Assembly (NCBI GenBank): GCA_029237695.1 | Contig: CM055274.1 | Location: forward strand, 18,589,505-18,653,504 | Source of the DNA: Conchocele bisecta | Lineage: Eukaryota > Mollusca > Bivalvia > Lucinida > Thyasiridae | Reading direction: 5' to 3' | Length of the DNA stretch: 64,000 nucleotides | Shown here: positions 43,975 to 57,006 of the stretch, piece after piece | Position numbering within the stretch: the stretch's first letter is position 1 | Layout of the letters: every line of letters starts with the position of its first letter | The notes under the pieces: model-generated | Databases searched by the model: none | The model's input: only the letters and a program-made list of their open reading frames with translations | What the model was told of the DNA's origin: nothing | Made by a program: the position numbers and the translations under genes

Positions 43975-45480
43975 CACAGTCATAAAGTCTCTTCTTCTCT
44001 CATCTTTAAATCACCTGTTTATATCCCTTCCTAACCCCAGTCAAAGATGTATTAAAGATATTAGCAGCATTATGTATAATTTTTTATGGCAAGGTAAATC
44101 ACGAGTAAAAGGCACTATCACATGCCAAAAATATGAGGATGGCGGATTAAAAATGCCAAATATTGAGGACTATATATCATCTTTAAAAACAACATGGGTA
44201 AGAAAGAATAGTGTGCAACAAATATAAATTTATAAACATTTTAAATACAGAAATTGATACAGATAATATTTTTAAATTGGGAGATATGTACATCGAACAA
44301 AAATAGGAAAAATTTCAACCTTTTTTGGCGGGATGTTCTAAAAGCTCATCTAAAATTACAAAATAAGCTTAAGCCAATAAACATGGATGCACTTTCTTTT
44401 TAGCCATTATTTTTTTAATAAGGACATAAAAATGTGGGACAACCTTCTTCAATAAGGCATGGTTTGATAAGGGAATATGTTTTATAAATGACATTATCAA
44501 AATTGATGGAACATTTGCCTCTCAAAATCAACTTAAAAACAATTTCAACATAAAATATAAACTTTCTTCAATATTATGGCCTTGTCAAAGCAATAAAAGA
44601 TTGGGGTAAAAGCTTGAAACTTAACAATATCGAAAAAATGTTAGAAATGCCATTTACTCCATACAAACTAAAAATATACCTAAACAACAAAACCGGGACA
44701 AAAGACATGTATCTCGCATTAAACTCCAATTCTGAAACTCCAGCTGGTTTAATTAAATGGAACTCCACCTATAATTTTAACAATGAAACATGGAAGAAAA
44801 TATATTTATGGCCGCATATCATAACAAAAGACACAACTCGAAAATGGTTCCAGTACCGAATAAACCACAATATTCTGGCCACAAATGATTTCCTAAATAA
44901 GATTAAAATTGCAAGTAGTCCATTATGTACATTCTGTAAAAAGTTTTCGGAAACAATAAAACATTTGTTTTGGGATTGTGAGGCTACAAAAAGCATATTT
45001 AGGGAACTTCAAGAATGGTTAGCGACAAAAGATATAACTATTACAATTAACGAAAAATCATTCATCTTTGGGATTTACGAAAAAACAATAAGTATCTTCA
45101 AACAATTAATACTATTAGAAACTAAATACTATCTCTATTATTGCCGATGTTCAAAAGTAGTTCCAAGTCTCAGCGTACTGAAGCATCGAATTTAACTAAT
45201 GTATGAAACATCCAGGAAGGCAGCAATAATGGACAACAAATTTGAAAACTTTACAACAATTTGGGAAGAATTTATCATTTCACAAGCTTAATTTATATAA
45301 CAAAAATACCAAAATAAGATTTCATCTTTAGTTGAGCTAGTTGCGGGTGCTATAATAAATCTCTGCTTTTGTGCTTATTTTTCTTTCTTCGTTTTAACGC
45401 CTTCCCCCACCCCCACCCACCCCCCATTCCATCTCATATTATAGGTTTGGGGGAAATAAAGCAATTATAATATGAATCTA
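43975..45480 (+). mobile_element. 5'-truncated L1/Tx1-like LINE tail
   Basis: Only the part downstream of reverse transcriptase is left. Early conceptual frame gives NFLWQGK, then YEDGGLKMPNIEDY, the conserved region after RT in L1/Tx1-type proteins. Later a long frame carries the C-terminal domain. Several frameshifts and stops separate them. The 3' end is C-rich (45410-45424), then GGGGGAAATAAAGCAATTAT. No target duplication identified. Confidence 0.78.
44614..45195 (+). pseudogene. C-terminal domain of L1/Tx1-like LINE ORF2
   Basis: 193 codons open. Residues about 60-75 read WKKIYLWPHIITKDTTRKWF, followed by QYRINHNILATNDFLNKIKI and the Cys/His knuckle SPLCTFCKKFSETIKHLFWD-C (C-x2-C-x8-H-x4-C), a hallmark of the C-terminus of L1-group ORF2. 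In intact elements this domain binds nucleic acid. Upstream RT is missing, so this is a remnant. The ATG at 44614 is internal to the original frame. Confidence 0.8.
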
Positions 45481-45632
45481 GTAGAAGAATATAAGTACAC
45501 AGAGATATACAGGTTCAAGCAAAGACCATGACCGACGGAACCAGTCGTGTTTTGTTTTTATAACCAGTGTGGTGATCGAAACATATTGTTTATTGGCTTG
45601 TCATATATAATGTTAACAACAACTTTAACAGT

Positions 45633-45847
45633 GAACCCTTTCAGCCGTAAATAACATTTTCGGTCAAGTCCATTCATCACAAAATACTTTTCAAATAATC
45701 GATTATAAAATGTTTTGTTTTTTTTAACAAATATGAAAATTACTTGCAAACAGTGCAGATCCTGATGATACAGTTCATCATGAGCCGGCTTGTCTTAGTC
45801 TACACTGTTTAAAAACACCTAAATGGCTGTAGTGTTGAAAGGGTTAA
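45633..45847. mobile_element. Repeat family R, copy 4
   Basis: TGAACCCTTTCAGCCGTAAA to GTTGAAAGGGTTAAC are mirrored ends. ACAGTGCAGATCCTGATGAT is inside. The inverted ends are clearest in this copy. Confidence 0.75.
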
Positions 45848-47719
45848 CACATGGTTTAAGCATGTAGATGCGCAGTAGGATTGAACTTCACTTTTTAAAG
45901 AATGGGGCTGGTTCAGTCGGATCATGGGTAATATGAATGATAACATAAACAAGAACAATTATAACATGAATGATCATGTTATAAAAGAACGCTTTGAGTG
46001 TACGTTATTACTATTGAGGCCAACTACATGTTTGCAAGTAGCATGTAAAGTTATAGATATCAGGGTATGGGATCAGTGGTTTCCGAACCTGCTTTTCCGA
46101 CGTGACGTATTCTGTGACGTCATTTTTACAGTAAATTTTCTTGAAACTTTTCCAAGCAAACGGACGGATTTCGATGATATGTATCTCACCATAGAAGTGA
46201 CATACCGGTTCGATGATATGTATCACACCATACATTCACGTTCTTTAGATTTTTTTATTCACATACATGGTAACCGATTCTTCGTCAAAACCAGAAAATT
46301 GTTAGATTAAAGCAAACTATACCATAATGCAAGAACTGGCATCATTAAACGAAGCTAATCCCCTCGCACTGGCATCATTAAACGAAGCTAATCCCCTCGC
46401 TGGCAGCCTTGATAATAAAAAAGTACTCCGTGACCTTGGGCGGTCGAACGTGGGTCATATGAGTCTACTCATATGCTAAACCATGCTCCATAGACACACA
46501 TTATGGTCAAATAATATCAAAATCGTGGAAGCAATTCACAAGTTATTGAAAAATGAAAGGTGTTACTAGCGTACGTACATATGTACGCAGTACATGGACT
46601 AACGATATACCAGCTCTTGCCTGTCGACGAGGGGATACTAATTGGCAACCTGTTAAGCATTTAATGCGTTATGTTTCATTAAACTCTGTCTTCCATTATA
46701 AAGATATTACATTCAACATCCTGTACCACCTTTAATTGACATGGCGCAATTTTTAAATATTGCGCGGGCCCAATTTTCCCAATTTTAGTACTTTCCCCTA
46801 ACAAAAAAAACCGGCATCTAGTCGCACGCTGACTGAGCCGCGATATATAAACTTACCCAGAGATTACATTACGCGTCCACTGGCGGTTTGTTTCGGTGAG
46901 TCCGCACAGTACAACAGTCCGACTTGGCAACGCCACCTAGCGACTTATCATCGACACTGCAGTGCATGATATAAAAATCCTAAAACCATCAACTTCTAAA
47001 ACTGGCGTTTTGAAGAAAGTCATGAAATAAAATTATGCAATATTAAATTCGATAAAATTGACGCAGTACAATTTGAACAACGTTATAAGCCAAAGATATG
47101 AGTGCCAGAAATAATCCACATTCAAACACATGAAAATGTTTGCCATTTCTCCCATTTCATTGTCGAAACTCCAGACGGTTTTACAGAATGTGAAAGCCGT
47201 GGAAAATGTATACTGGATATCAAATACTCCTACAAGCACTAATATGAACTTGTGAGTGAAATTCACGACAGGTCATACATTACATCGAAACAGAAATCAT
47301 TGCCTTGAAAAAGTCTGAGAAATATTACACACACACAAGTACACATTCAAACGGCTGTATGTCAAACATTGTTCTGCGACTTTGCACTGCAGTGGAGTAG
47401 CCAGATTCATGCAGAGGGGGTGTGAATTGTGAATGGAGTTTGGAAGGGGGTGCGAGAACATACATTCAATTTCTTCCATTGTAGTGATTTTCACATATAT
47501 TATTACAGGTAGTTATTTCCCCCAGAAAACGTAGGTTAAAGTAAAAAAATACCCACCTGACCAAATGTTACGGGATGCAATTACACACCCACTGGTGAAT
47601 CCATGTGACAAGTGTTTTGTATGATGTGGTGTTTGTGAATGAGCTGATAAGACACGTGTCGTGCCTTTGCACTTAATGACTGGGATGCCAGACATCCTTC
47701 ATCAAAGTTGCAAATCATG
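45848..47719. other. Spacer; one unrecognised ORF
   Basis: The 128-codon ORF at 45924-46310 has an internal echo (DFDDMYLTIEVTY / RFDDMYHTI) and no known domain, so I do not call it a gene. A 33-bp tandem pair (46335-46400) lies just after it. The rest is AT-rich with no recognised element. Confidence 0.4.
46335..46400. repeat. Tandem duplication, 2 x 33 bp
   Basis: ACTGGCATCATTAAACGAAG to CCCCTCGC twice, identical. Confidence 0.9.
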
Positions 47720-48085
47720 ATTTGAATTGGGGTTGGGGTCCCATCTGTTTGGCACAAAGTGTTCTTTATAGGAATTAAATATTAAATAAGTATAAAATGT
47801 GTAACTATTCCAACAGTTTTAAAAAATACGAGTGCCCGCTACAAAGAAATATTCACTTAGTAATCTTAGGTTTACTGATAGGTTGTATCATCGTGCCATT
47901 TTGATTGTAAATGAGGCAGGTACATTTTTAAATTATATCAACTAATGTGTCACCTGAAAAAATATTTGTATTGACTTGTTACAAAATATGATCATTGCAC
48001 ATCAAAGATAAATAGAGAGAATAAATAGTTGTTTCCATTAACATTTTAAAGAGTCAATGTTATCGCCCTTGATATCAAAGTGGCA
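47720..48085. mobile_element. Repeat family U, copy 1 (uninterrupted)
   Basis: GGTTGGGGTCCCATCTGTTT to ATGTTATCGCCCTTGATATC, with CCAACAGTTTTAAAAAATAC and TAATGTGTCACCTGAAAAAA. Serves as the empty site for the W insertion in copy 2 (GTCCCATC occurs once here, at 47737). Confidence 0.75.
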
Positions 48086-48539
48086 ATTCAAGCTTCATGT
48101 AAAAATAATAATAATGTAAAATTAACATGGTTGATATGATTTTTTTAAGAATTTTACCAAATTTTCTACGACGGCCATCTTGGATTATGCGACAACCTCC
48201 ATTTGAACAAATATGAAAATGCTTCACCCACGCACCACAACTGTGAAGTCTGACCAGCGTCGGTCAAACGTACATGAGAAGAAGACGAAATCTATAATTA
48301 AAGGATGACCTGTCGGCGGCCATCTTGTATGATGTATCATCCGATTTTGACAATACCCACGATACCTTCGCCATGTGCCAGATACAAAATCAATGCGTGA
48401 AAAAACAAAGGGAGAACACTGGAATATTAGTGAGGCAAGAGTTGTGATAAATATACAAAAAGGAATTCCAGTTATGCTTGGGACACAAAATCAGTACATG
48501 TATCCGAAAAAAACAAAAGAAATCAGTATGGTAAGATAT

Positions 48540-49780
48540 GTTATTCTTGCTTTTAAGGGACTAGAGCAAGTGAGCGGTGAGCAGGGTCTCATACATACCC
48601 TCGGCCGCAGCAAAGTCATTTGGCCTTGACCTTTGGCATGAAAGCCGCTTAGGTGAGATATAGAATGAAAATATGTTGACAAAGAAGTATGTGACATTTC
48701 CAGTCGATCTAACATACGGTTGCAGATAAATTGTGTACTTAAAACATTAATGCAAATATTTCAAAACATTTAACACAATTTGACCTTGACCTTGGGCATG
48801 AAAGTCACATGCGTGGGCTATAAAATGAAAATATGGATGTTGATTGTTGATAGACAAATATATGTTTACTTAAACTTTAACGCATATATTTCAAAACATT
48901 TAACGCAAGTTTCAAAGTAATTTCACCTTCACCGTGTGCATGAAAGCCGTATAGAATGTTTGTTTAATGGTGTTTAACGGCCTATCAACAGCTATGGTCT
49001 AATACTCACATAAAGAATATAACTGTCGGATACCAAATGCCAAAGTTGTTTTTGTTTGTTTATTGGTGTTTAACGGCCTATCAACAGCTCAGGTCATATA
49101 AGGCTGGGCAAACGGGTTCGATCCTGTATTAACCTGCTGCATTGGGGGGGAAAATCCCAAAATCAGAACGGAATAATTTCATCGAGAAAAATATAGTCAG
49201 CCCTGAAATTAGAATAACCTGACCTGATGCCAGGTCCATACCACACCAATGTCACTTGGCCCCTTTCCTCTTTCCCTAAAAAAGGATTACGAATAATCGT
49301 AATACTCACACAAGAGATATAACCAGATTCAACTGTCACATACAAAATGCCAAAGACGTATGTGAGGGCCAAACCAGGTCTCCAGTCGGATTTCCGGTAA
49401 GGATGAATCGCGATTGTTAAATTACCCATCACATGCACCCACCAGGGCGATAGAAAGAAAATATTGATCTTCTAACTTAATAAAGAAGTATATATGTGAA
49501 GTTTCAAGTCAACCCGACTTGCGGTTGCAGAGACATTGTGTACTTAAAAACCTTGACATGTTTGATGCAAATATTTAAAAACTTTAAGTAATTTGACCTT
49601 GTGCAGGAAAGCCACATCGGTGTGCTACAGTATAAAAAATATGGATGACGATAAAGAAGTATATAAAGATTCTACTCAATGCGATTTACGGTTGCAGATA
49701 TAATGGGTACCCAAAAACCTTTAACGCAAATCTTACGGATGGACGAAAATACAAAAACTATATACACCTCGACATACTTT
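48540..49780. repeat. Degenerate tandem array of a 150-bp unit, interrupted
   Basis: Units contain GACAAAGAAGTATGTGACAT, GGTTGCAGATAAATTGTGTA, TTAAAACATTAATGCAAATA and TTGACCTTGACCTTGGGCAT, repeating around 48620, 48780, 48900, 49480 and 49600. A family V repeat (about 48958-49440) splits the array. It ends GGATGGACGAAAATACAAAA ... CGACATACTTTGTATG. Confidence 0.6.
48958..49440. repeat. Repeat family V, copy 1
   Basis: Has two starts (TGTTTAATGGTGTTTAACGGCC and TGTTTATTGGTGTTTAACGG) with CCTATCAACAGCT, then AAAATCCCAAAATCAGAACG and AGTCAGCCCTGAAATTAG. Further copies form the array at 52.3-53.7 kb. Confidence 0.65.
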
Positions 49781-50250
49781 GTATGCCTGGGTATGAATCA
49801 TGATTGAAGGCACTGTGTTACAGATGATGCCTCAATATGTTGTTTGCCACATCATGCACTGCAAATGACCAATATCAACCAATTGCACCATTTCATTCGA
49901 AGTCAAATTTCGAAGTCGAAATTTATTGTACATATGTAATTTGTTACAAGTTTGACCATTGGGCATTGATTTCAATTATAATCATGATAATAGCACAAAA
50001 ATAAATCATTAGTTCGTAAATTTTCGTTTCCCTTCGAAAGTCTACAAAGTTTGTCTTTGGTCTATTCTGGATGTTTCAAGTAAAATCCTTTATTGCGAAG
50101 ATATCTGAAACAATGTGAAACCAACCAAATATAGACTTTATAGACTGTGGACGTTAAACAAAAATTTATGAATCAAAGATTGAATGCAATACCTTAAATG
50201 CTAATCACTCTAGGTTGGCGGTAGGATTTTTATTTTTAAATTTGCTCAAA

Positions 50251-50690
50251 TATGTGTCTGTGACTGGAGAAATGGGGCTTATGGATTTGCGACCAGTGTA
50301 GATACACATATCCGCACAGGATCTGCACTGTTCACCATTGCATCAATGAAATCTCCATCATGCTTCTAACAAGCCACATCATTATCAGGCTACAGGAGTG
50401 TACTATTTGATCAGGAGCTACACTGGTCACAAATCCCATAAAACACATTCTCCAGTCACAGCCACCGGTTAAAGTAACGGACCAATACCTATAAATACAT
50501 TAAATATACCTAAAAGCATCAATAAGTAAAATAAAATAGGCCAAACAAATTATTTACTCCCATATATCACACATGGAGTAAATACATTTTGTTTAGCTTA
50601 TGTTTCTCTCACTTATTGATGCTCTTAGGTGTATTTAATGTATTTATAGGCCATGGTCCGTTACTTCAAACGAGGTCACAGCCACATATG
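50251..50690. mobile_element. MITE family B, copy 11 (interrupted by family W)
   Basis: TATGTGTCTGTGACTGGAGA to CATTCTCCAGTCACAGCC, then the W insert, then the duplicated TCACAGCC and the last bases ACATATG of B. Confidence 0.85.
50464..50675. mobile_element. hAT-like MITE family W, copy 1
   Basis: 212 bp, with ACCGGTTAAAGTAACGGACC mirrored by GGTCCGTTACTTCAAACGAG. Internal arms AATACATTAAATATACCTAA and the mirror. Flanked by TCACAGCC at 50456-50463 and 50676-50683, an exact 8-bp duplication. Confidence 0.88.
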
Positions 50691-51061
50691 TGTAAAAGCA
50701 TAGTAAATATATTTCTGACCATTTCAATATCTAGTCCTTCGAGTGTCACATAATCGGAAATGTACAAATGCCATTCTGTCCACCACAAGAATAAGTCACC
50801 GATTCAAAAAATATTGACAAATCTTAAAACTGCACAAGTCAGATTTGTGTGAATAAGATTCATTCTCAATTCCATCAACACAAGAAGTAACATGTCTTCA
50901 CGACACATCCTTTCAACAGGTTGATTAGATGATTAGAGCAGAAATCAGAGTTAAGAACCACACAAAACACTGCCACTGGCATGGATGGTACTCTGGTTAA
51001 ATGGATTAATTTTTTGTAACTGAACTTGTCTTTCTCAAGCTCTTCCTCGAGCGTTATATTT

Positions 51062-51388
51062 TCAGATGTCGCTGATCTTAAGATGATGACAGTCTGTCAT
51101 GGCGACACTATATTTTGCTTCGTGTAGGTCAGGAACTGGATCAGTTCCCATTTCGCGAGTGTTTGTCAACTTGTTGCCCAGGTGGAGTAGTGTTTCCAGG
51201 CAGCGATTCTTCTGGTGGCCTTTGTCCTTCAACAGCAGAATGAGAAACAATTTCCGCCTTATCTGCTTCTTTTCTGAAACCGCCCATATATTATCTCAAT
51301 AGCCCTGCTGGTGTCTGCCTCGACTGCAGGGTGAAGTTGAAGAGGCTCGACGAATAATCCAGATGGCTGAGATCTGTAGACGGCTTCC
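51062..51388 (-). CDS. Candidate host exon, unrecognised
   Basis: On the minus strand a good acceptor (GATTGTTTGTTTCAG) precedes GGAAGCCGTCTACAG at 51388. Composition is clearly richer in G and C than the flanks, all three frames stay open for 33-48 codons, and a further frame is open for 62 codons at 51250-51062 (KDKGHQKNRCLETLLHLGNK, then EMGTDPVPDLHEAKYSV). No single frame covers the whole segment, so this is either a short terminal exon plus 3' UTR or a frameshifted pseudogene. I do not recognise the product. The candidate upstream exon for such a minus-strand gene is at 57007-57200. Confidence 0.33.
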
Positions 51389-51713
51389 CTGAAACAAACA
51401 ATCAAACACTATTATGTACATGGTTAGCCTTTTATTGAATTTCTTACCAGTATTAACCATTACTCAGCAAATGACTCCGCAACTTTCCAACATGAAACAG
51501 TGCTTAGAGAACTACATCCCACCCGGGCATCAAACTCACAACACTTGGATAAATGTGGTAAGCGAGTAAGCCACATTGTTCATAGTTGTGAACAGTAACT
51601 CTTGAAATCTACAACCGTACTGTCCGTAGCAGAGTTACGTTTCCATTCATAGTCTTCCTCTGCAGAATAGTGAATAAGAGATCTGGTTCGCAAATTAAAT
51701 GTAGCAGCTAAAG

Positions 51714-52255
51714 TTGGGGTCCCATCCACAGGTTGAAGTAACGGACCGAGGTATATATGTGTGTGTTATAGAGGGAGTAACAAAAAAAAATTAGCTTTTT
51801 TTTTTCGTTTATGGACGCTTTTAGGCATATTTAATGTATTTATAGACCTCGGTCCGTTACAATGTACTTCAACCTGTGGTCCCATCTAGTAGGCATAACA
51901 GTTTGCCTATAAGAATTAAATAAGTGTATAATTGTGTAACTACGGTACATGTATTCCGCCAGTTTTAAAAATTACGAGTGCAGGCCCACTATACACATAT
52001 AATCATTTAGTAATATTGATTTTACTGATAGTGACTCGCGGTGGTATCAGGCTATTTGATATGCAAATGAGACATGACATTTTTAAATTATTTATACCAA
52101 TTAAATGTGTCACCAGAAACAAATATTTTTATTGACACATTATAAAGTACGATCATAGTGCACATAACAAAACTAAGCAGACAGAATATAGTTTCCATTA
52201 ACCTTTAATGGAAACACAGTTATCGCCCTGTTATCAGTGACGAAATTCACGTTTC
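51714..52255. mobile_element. Repeat family U, copy 2 (interrupted by family W)
   Basis: AGTTGGGGTCCCATC, then the 152-bp W insert, then GTCCCATCTAGTAGGCATAA and the remainder of U to TATCGCCCTGTTATCAG. Homologous to 47720-48085. Confidence 0.82.
51727..51878. mobile_element. hAT-like MITE family W, copy 2
   Basis: 152 bp. CACAGGTTGAAGTAACGGAC is mirrored by CTTCAACCTGTG and GGTCCGTTAC. Both flanks are GTCCCATC (51719-51726, 51879-51886). The uninterrupted paralogue at 47737 has this 8-mer once, proving target duplication. Confidence 0.93.
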
Positions 52256-52302
52256 ATATAAAAAAGAAAAAGTACATGTATATTTTTCACGTACATGTAC
52301 AA

Positions 52303-53730
52303 ATGGGGGGAAAATCCCAAAATCAGAACTGAATATTTACATAACAAAATTCAGCGCTGAAATCAGAATAATCCTGGTCTGATACCAGGTCCTCGCTACA
52401 CCAGAATCACTTGGCCCCTCCCAAAAGCAGTAGGATAAGTAATAATCTTAATACTTTTATAATGGGCAATACCCAATTCAACTCCCAGGTAACAAAAGAG
52501 CCAAAGATAAAAATGTACTGAAGGGTCAAACCAGGCAAATAGTGATTCCTATATAGAGGAACTACTACCGTTAATTTACGTCGTCTCGTTCTCTCGACCA
52601 CCACCCACGTAAAGTTTTGTATTACTTTTATAATAGTTTTATTTTCAGATGGAAAATATACAAATTAGGTCACAATTAACAACTAAAGTGTAAATCAGAT
52701 CTGATTAGCTATTCTGTAGGAGGAAGCATACGTATATCATTATTTGTTTGTTGGGGTCTAACGGCCTATCAACAGATGCGGTCATTTAAGGCCGGGTCAA
52801 TGGGTTTAGTAATAAATCCCATATATACCTGTACAAGTACATGTTTCAAGTACATGTACAAATGGGGGGAAAATCTAAAATCAGAAATGAATATTTACAA
52901 TAAAAGAACTATATACTCAGCCCTGAAATCAGGATGATCCTGATCTGAGGCCAGGTCCTCGCCACACCAGAATCACATGGCCCCTCCCAAAAGCAGTAGG
53001 ATCAGTAATAATCTTACTACTTCTATAATGGGCAATAACCCAATTCAACTGCCAAGTAACAGAAAGAGCGAAAGATGAAAACGTACCTGAGGGCCAAACC
53101 AGGCAAATCGTGATCCATACGTATTACTTTTATAAAAAAAAAATTCAAATGGAAAATATACAAATTGTGTCACAATTAACAACTAAAGTGTAAATCAGAT
53201 CTGATTAGCTATTATGTAGAGGAAGCATACGTATATCATTTATTTGTTTGTTGGGGTCTAACGGCCTATCAACAGATGCGGTCATTTAAGGCCGGGTCAA
53301 TGGGTTTAGTAATAAATCCCATATATTACCTGTACAAGTACATGTTCAAGTACATGTACAAATGGGTGGGAAAATCCTAAAATCAGAAATGAATATTTAC
53401 AATAAAAGAACTATATACTCAGCCCTGAAATCAGGATGATCCTGATCTGATGCCAGGTCCTCGCCACACCAGAATCACATGGCCCCTCCCAAAAGCAGTA
53501 GGATCAGTAATAATCTTACTACTTCTATAATGGGCAATAACCCAATTCAACTGCCAGGTAACAGAAAGAGCGAAAGATGAAAACGTACCTGAGGGCCAAA
53601 CCAGGCAAATCGTGATCCATACGTATTACTTTTATAATATTTTTTTTCAGATGGAAAATATACAAATTGTGTCACAATTAACAACTAAAGTGTAAATCCG
53701 ATCTGATTAGCTATTATGTAGAGGAAGCCT
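52303..53730. repeat. Tandem array of family V, 500-bp period
   Basis: TTGGGGTCTAACGGCCTATC starts units at 52751 and 53251, exactly 500 bp apart and very similar. A preceding partial unit starts at 52303 and is more diverged. Each has CATGTACAAATGGGGGGAAA, AGTCAGCCCTGAAATCAGGA and CCAGGTCCTCGCCACACCAG. Confidence 0.85.
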
Positions 53731-54340
53731 ACATGTATGAATGGAATAGTAACTCTGCTACAGATGGTACAGGAGTAGATTGCAAGAGTTATTGTTCGCA
53801 ACTACAATAACATGGTTCAATAATAATGAGACATCAGTGATTCTATATTTTAATGACATATTGTCGTTTTTCGTCAGTTTTCGATGTAGAACCAATAATT
53901 CATTAAACTGTGTTAATTCCTTTGGGTGACAGTCCAGTTGTTACAATTTATAGTATAGCCAATTGTTCTCGTCATTTTTTAAATTTTATTTCCACTTCAA
54001 GGGACCAGGGGTCTCAGAAATGTATTTCCATTACGTACATATTTTACATGACGTAAAATAGCATTACATTTACATTGTTTTCTTTCAACGGCATAAAACA
54101 TCAACTGAAGGGGCATCTGTTTAGAAAAGTGTCAAGAATATGATAAGCTAATTGTATTAGTGCGAAACAGAGAAATTTAGTAGCAAGTCGTGGAATTTCT
54201 CATTTATGGTAACCCAACAACATGTATTTAATATGAATCAGTAAAGTTAAGCAAAACAAAATAGCTGGCAACTAATAGAATGCCGTGTTTTACCACATGT
54301 ACCAAACATCGTTATAAAGCTACATTTAATTAATAGCACA
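53731..54340. other. Spacer without supported gene
   Basis: AT-rich; no repeat pair or domain-bearing ORF recognised. Confidence 0.4.
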
Positions 54341-55130
54341 GCCTCCAAAAATATGGGCGTAACGGCAATGATTATGTAACGGTAATGACAAAACGTAACG
54401 GTAATGACTTTCCATTTATTTAAAATACTAATACAGCATATATAACAAACATATTTATACTTTGAATATGCTGTACAATATAACTTCAAGTTAGTGTTTT
54501 ACTTTTAATGTGATTGCCAATAGAAACCCACACTCCTTGCAAGCTGTGTCTGTTTTTTGTTGTTTCAGAGCTTTACTAATTAAATCCTGATATAAATGTT
54601 GTAGGTCTGAATAAATGTGCCATTACTGACCGACAACTGATGGGACCTGGTTTATATCTAATTGACGCATCAACTGACTGGTTAGTATGGTAATTTACAT
54701 TGCCGTTACACGATCGTCATTACCGTTACACAATTTTGTAACGGAAATGACCGTAACGGTAATGATTTTTCTTCAAAAACTCCCATTTGTCACCCCTCTG
54801 TATACAACGCATCATGAAGGTAGAATATGCAAAGACAACGTTGTAAGTGTGTCTATCTACCAATTTTGGTTTCAGTCGACCTACATACATATGGACGTGT
54901 ATAAACCGTGAACGGTAATGATGCATGTAATGTGTAACCTTAAAATTCCGAATACAGACCGGTCTAGTTCTCGGCAATGACTTAAGTTGTGTTACCACCG
55001 TGTTTATTTATAAATCGGGCGCCCATAAACAGTGTTCATTGCATTAGTAGCTGAGAGTAGGAAAGGGAGGTTACTCTGATTTTACTATTTTTTTTCGCGT
55101 AACGGTAATGATTCTATTTTCGCGGGACAG
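54340..55130. repeat. Cluster of GTAACGGTAATGA motifs in both orientations
   Basis: At least eight exact or one-off occurrences of GTAACGGTAATGA or its complement are seen between 54358 and 55115, singly and in pairs, with unrelated sequence between. Spacing is irregular, so this is not a simple tandem repeat. It could be a diverged minisatellite inside a larger palindrome, since motifs run forward on both flanks and inverted around 54705-54725. Confidence 0.6.
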
Positions 55131-57006
55131 ATACATTAACGTCAGTATTTTTGACAACAAAAGGCAAATTATTGCAGAATAAGCTTAATGTCAATGTTAA
55201 ACTATTTTACTTCAGATGCAATGTATAGTAAAGTACAAATTGACAAGATTTGAGAATTACGGGCTTGTGAACTGTGCTGATTGATGATCGGGACATGCCC
55301 ATTTGGTGCACCATACATATGCCAACAACAGAAAATAATAACTAAACACACATAACAAGAATTATTGTAAATAACTGTTTTCATTAATGGATTGGTATTC
55401 ATACATAGTTTACTTTACTGAAAAAACAAAAAAAAATTTCCTTATAAATTGTGTGATTTGTCAGTAAATTACACCGGACACCAGATGTACATAAAATATA
55501 GAATCACTGACATACATATCTGTACATGTATCAAACCAATGAAAACTGACATTCTGATCTGCATATAAAAAATGTCATTTCGGCTAATTCTGCGCACCGG
55601 CTAATCGCACTAATTCACGTAATGTTTTGCCCAGCTTACGTCAGAATAAATTATGTTGATTTTGGATAAATCAGCTGATTAACGGTATACTAAGTCACAA
55701 TTATCCCATTCCGATAGTTTGGTAAAAAGTTATTCAGAACATGGTCAAATTGATTAGTGGTCCTGCTTACTAAATGAATAGATCAACAACAGATCTGTTA
55801 AAAAAAGCTTCATAAACCAATAATACACATGCAAATATACATTGGTTATCATTTTATTCCCGTATTATTCGCAAAACTCAAGGACAAAATGGACTGATAT
55901 TTTGATCAAATTTGGCTGGGTCTCCGCTAGGCGGATACAGATAATAGACGACAGATGAAATAGTAAAAGCCATCTGTTTAGCCGTGATTATCTCGACTAA
56001 GAACTGCCTTGAATGTTCAGGGAATTTAGACGGAATATGGACATTTTCACGAAAATTATTATTAGGTGCGCAGAATTAACAGACACGATTGTAATCCCAA
56101 CAAACATAGTCTCCACCCCCGCCCATATTTTGTGAGGTCACCCCAATGAAGCAAAGAAGTCCCTCATCACCACCCCAGACCAAACATGGGTACCCTGTGT
56201 ACAAATAAATTTTAGGAAGCCACCCACTGCAATACAAATACTTAATACAAATACTGCACTTCAATTTTTGTACTTGTTTGGTCACTGTTGTTATAGTTTT
56301 CTAAATCGTGTAAACACGTGACTTTCTGAAAACACTTGTCTTAAGAAAACAACATGAATAATCAGACATGTAAAATATTGGTGTGTGCAAAGCCACATAC
56401 ACGGTGCGAAGCCGGGTACACTTACTTAATAGAAATACTGCACCGGCCTATATTCATGATATTTCGGGAAAAGTCAACCGCTGTGCAAATGCATGCAGTG
56501 TACCTGGATTCGCACCTCAATTTTTTACTTATTTCATCACTGTTGTTTACAGTTTTTTTAAACACATTTGACTCTCGAAAGAAAGGGGGGGGGGGGGTGA
56601 ATGAAAGTAGTGTCTTTTTTAAGTGGCTAAAAGCCTATATAGACAATAGTGAATAGATAACAGATAATAGCCTAAATATATAATGAATTGACTTGTTGGA
56701 CTGAAAACCATATATTCAAAGTGAAAATCTACAAGTATCGGGAGGTGGCCACCAAACAAAACCACAGAGTCCGAGATGCACCATAAATTAGAAATTAGCT
56801 ATTTAAACAACAATTGTGGAAACAACATTGGTCGCGAAAACCAATGACTCGGCACAAGCACAGGCAATGTTGAATATCCCCACCCACTTGAATTCATGTT
56901 AGATTAAATACAATGGAATTATTTTAGTAGCCCTGTGGGTTAAAAGTGCTGTCGAAGTCAGCACGATTCAAATATTGGTCAACAGTAATAAAGAAATAAT
57001 TCTTAC
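55131..57006. other. Spacer without supported gene
   Basis: Includes one G-run (56586-56597) and a partial echo between 56210-56270 and 56400-56540. No gene or transposon recognised. Confidence 0.4.

Noticed and set aside
45924..46310. 128-codon ORF
   Set aside because: No recognised domain. The internal echo comes from a local duplication. Composition is like that of neighbouring non-coding DNA.
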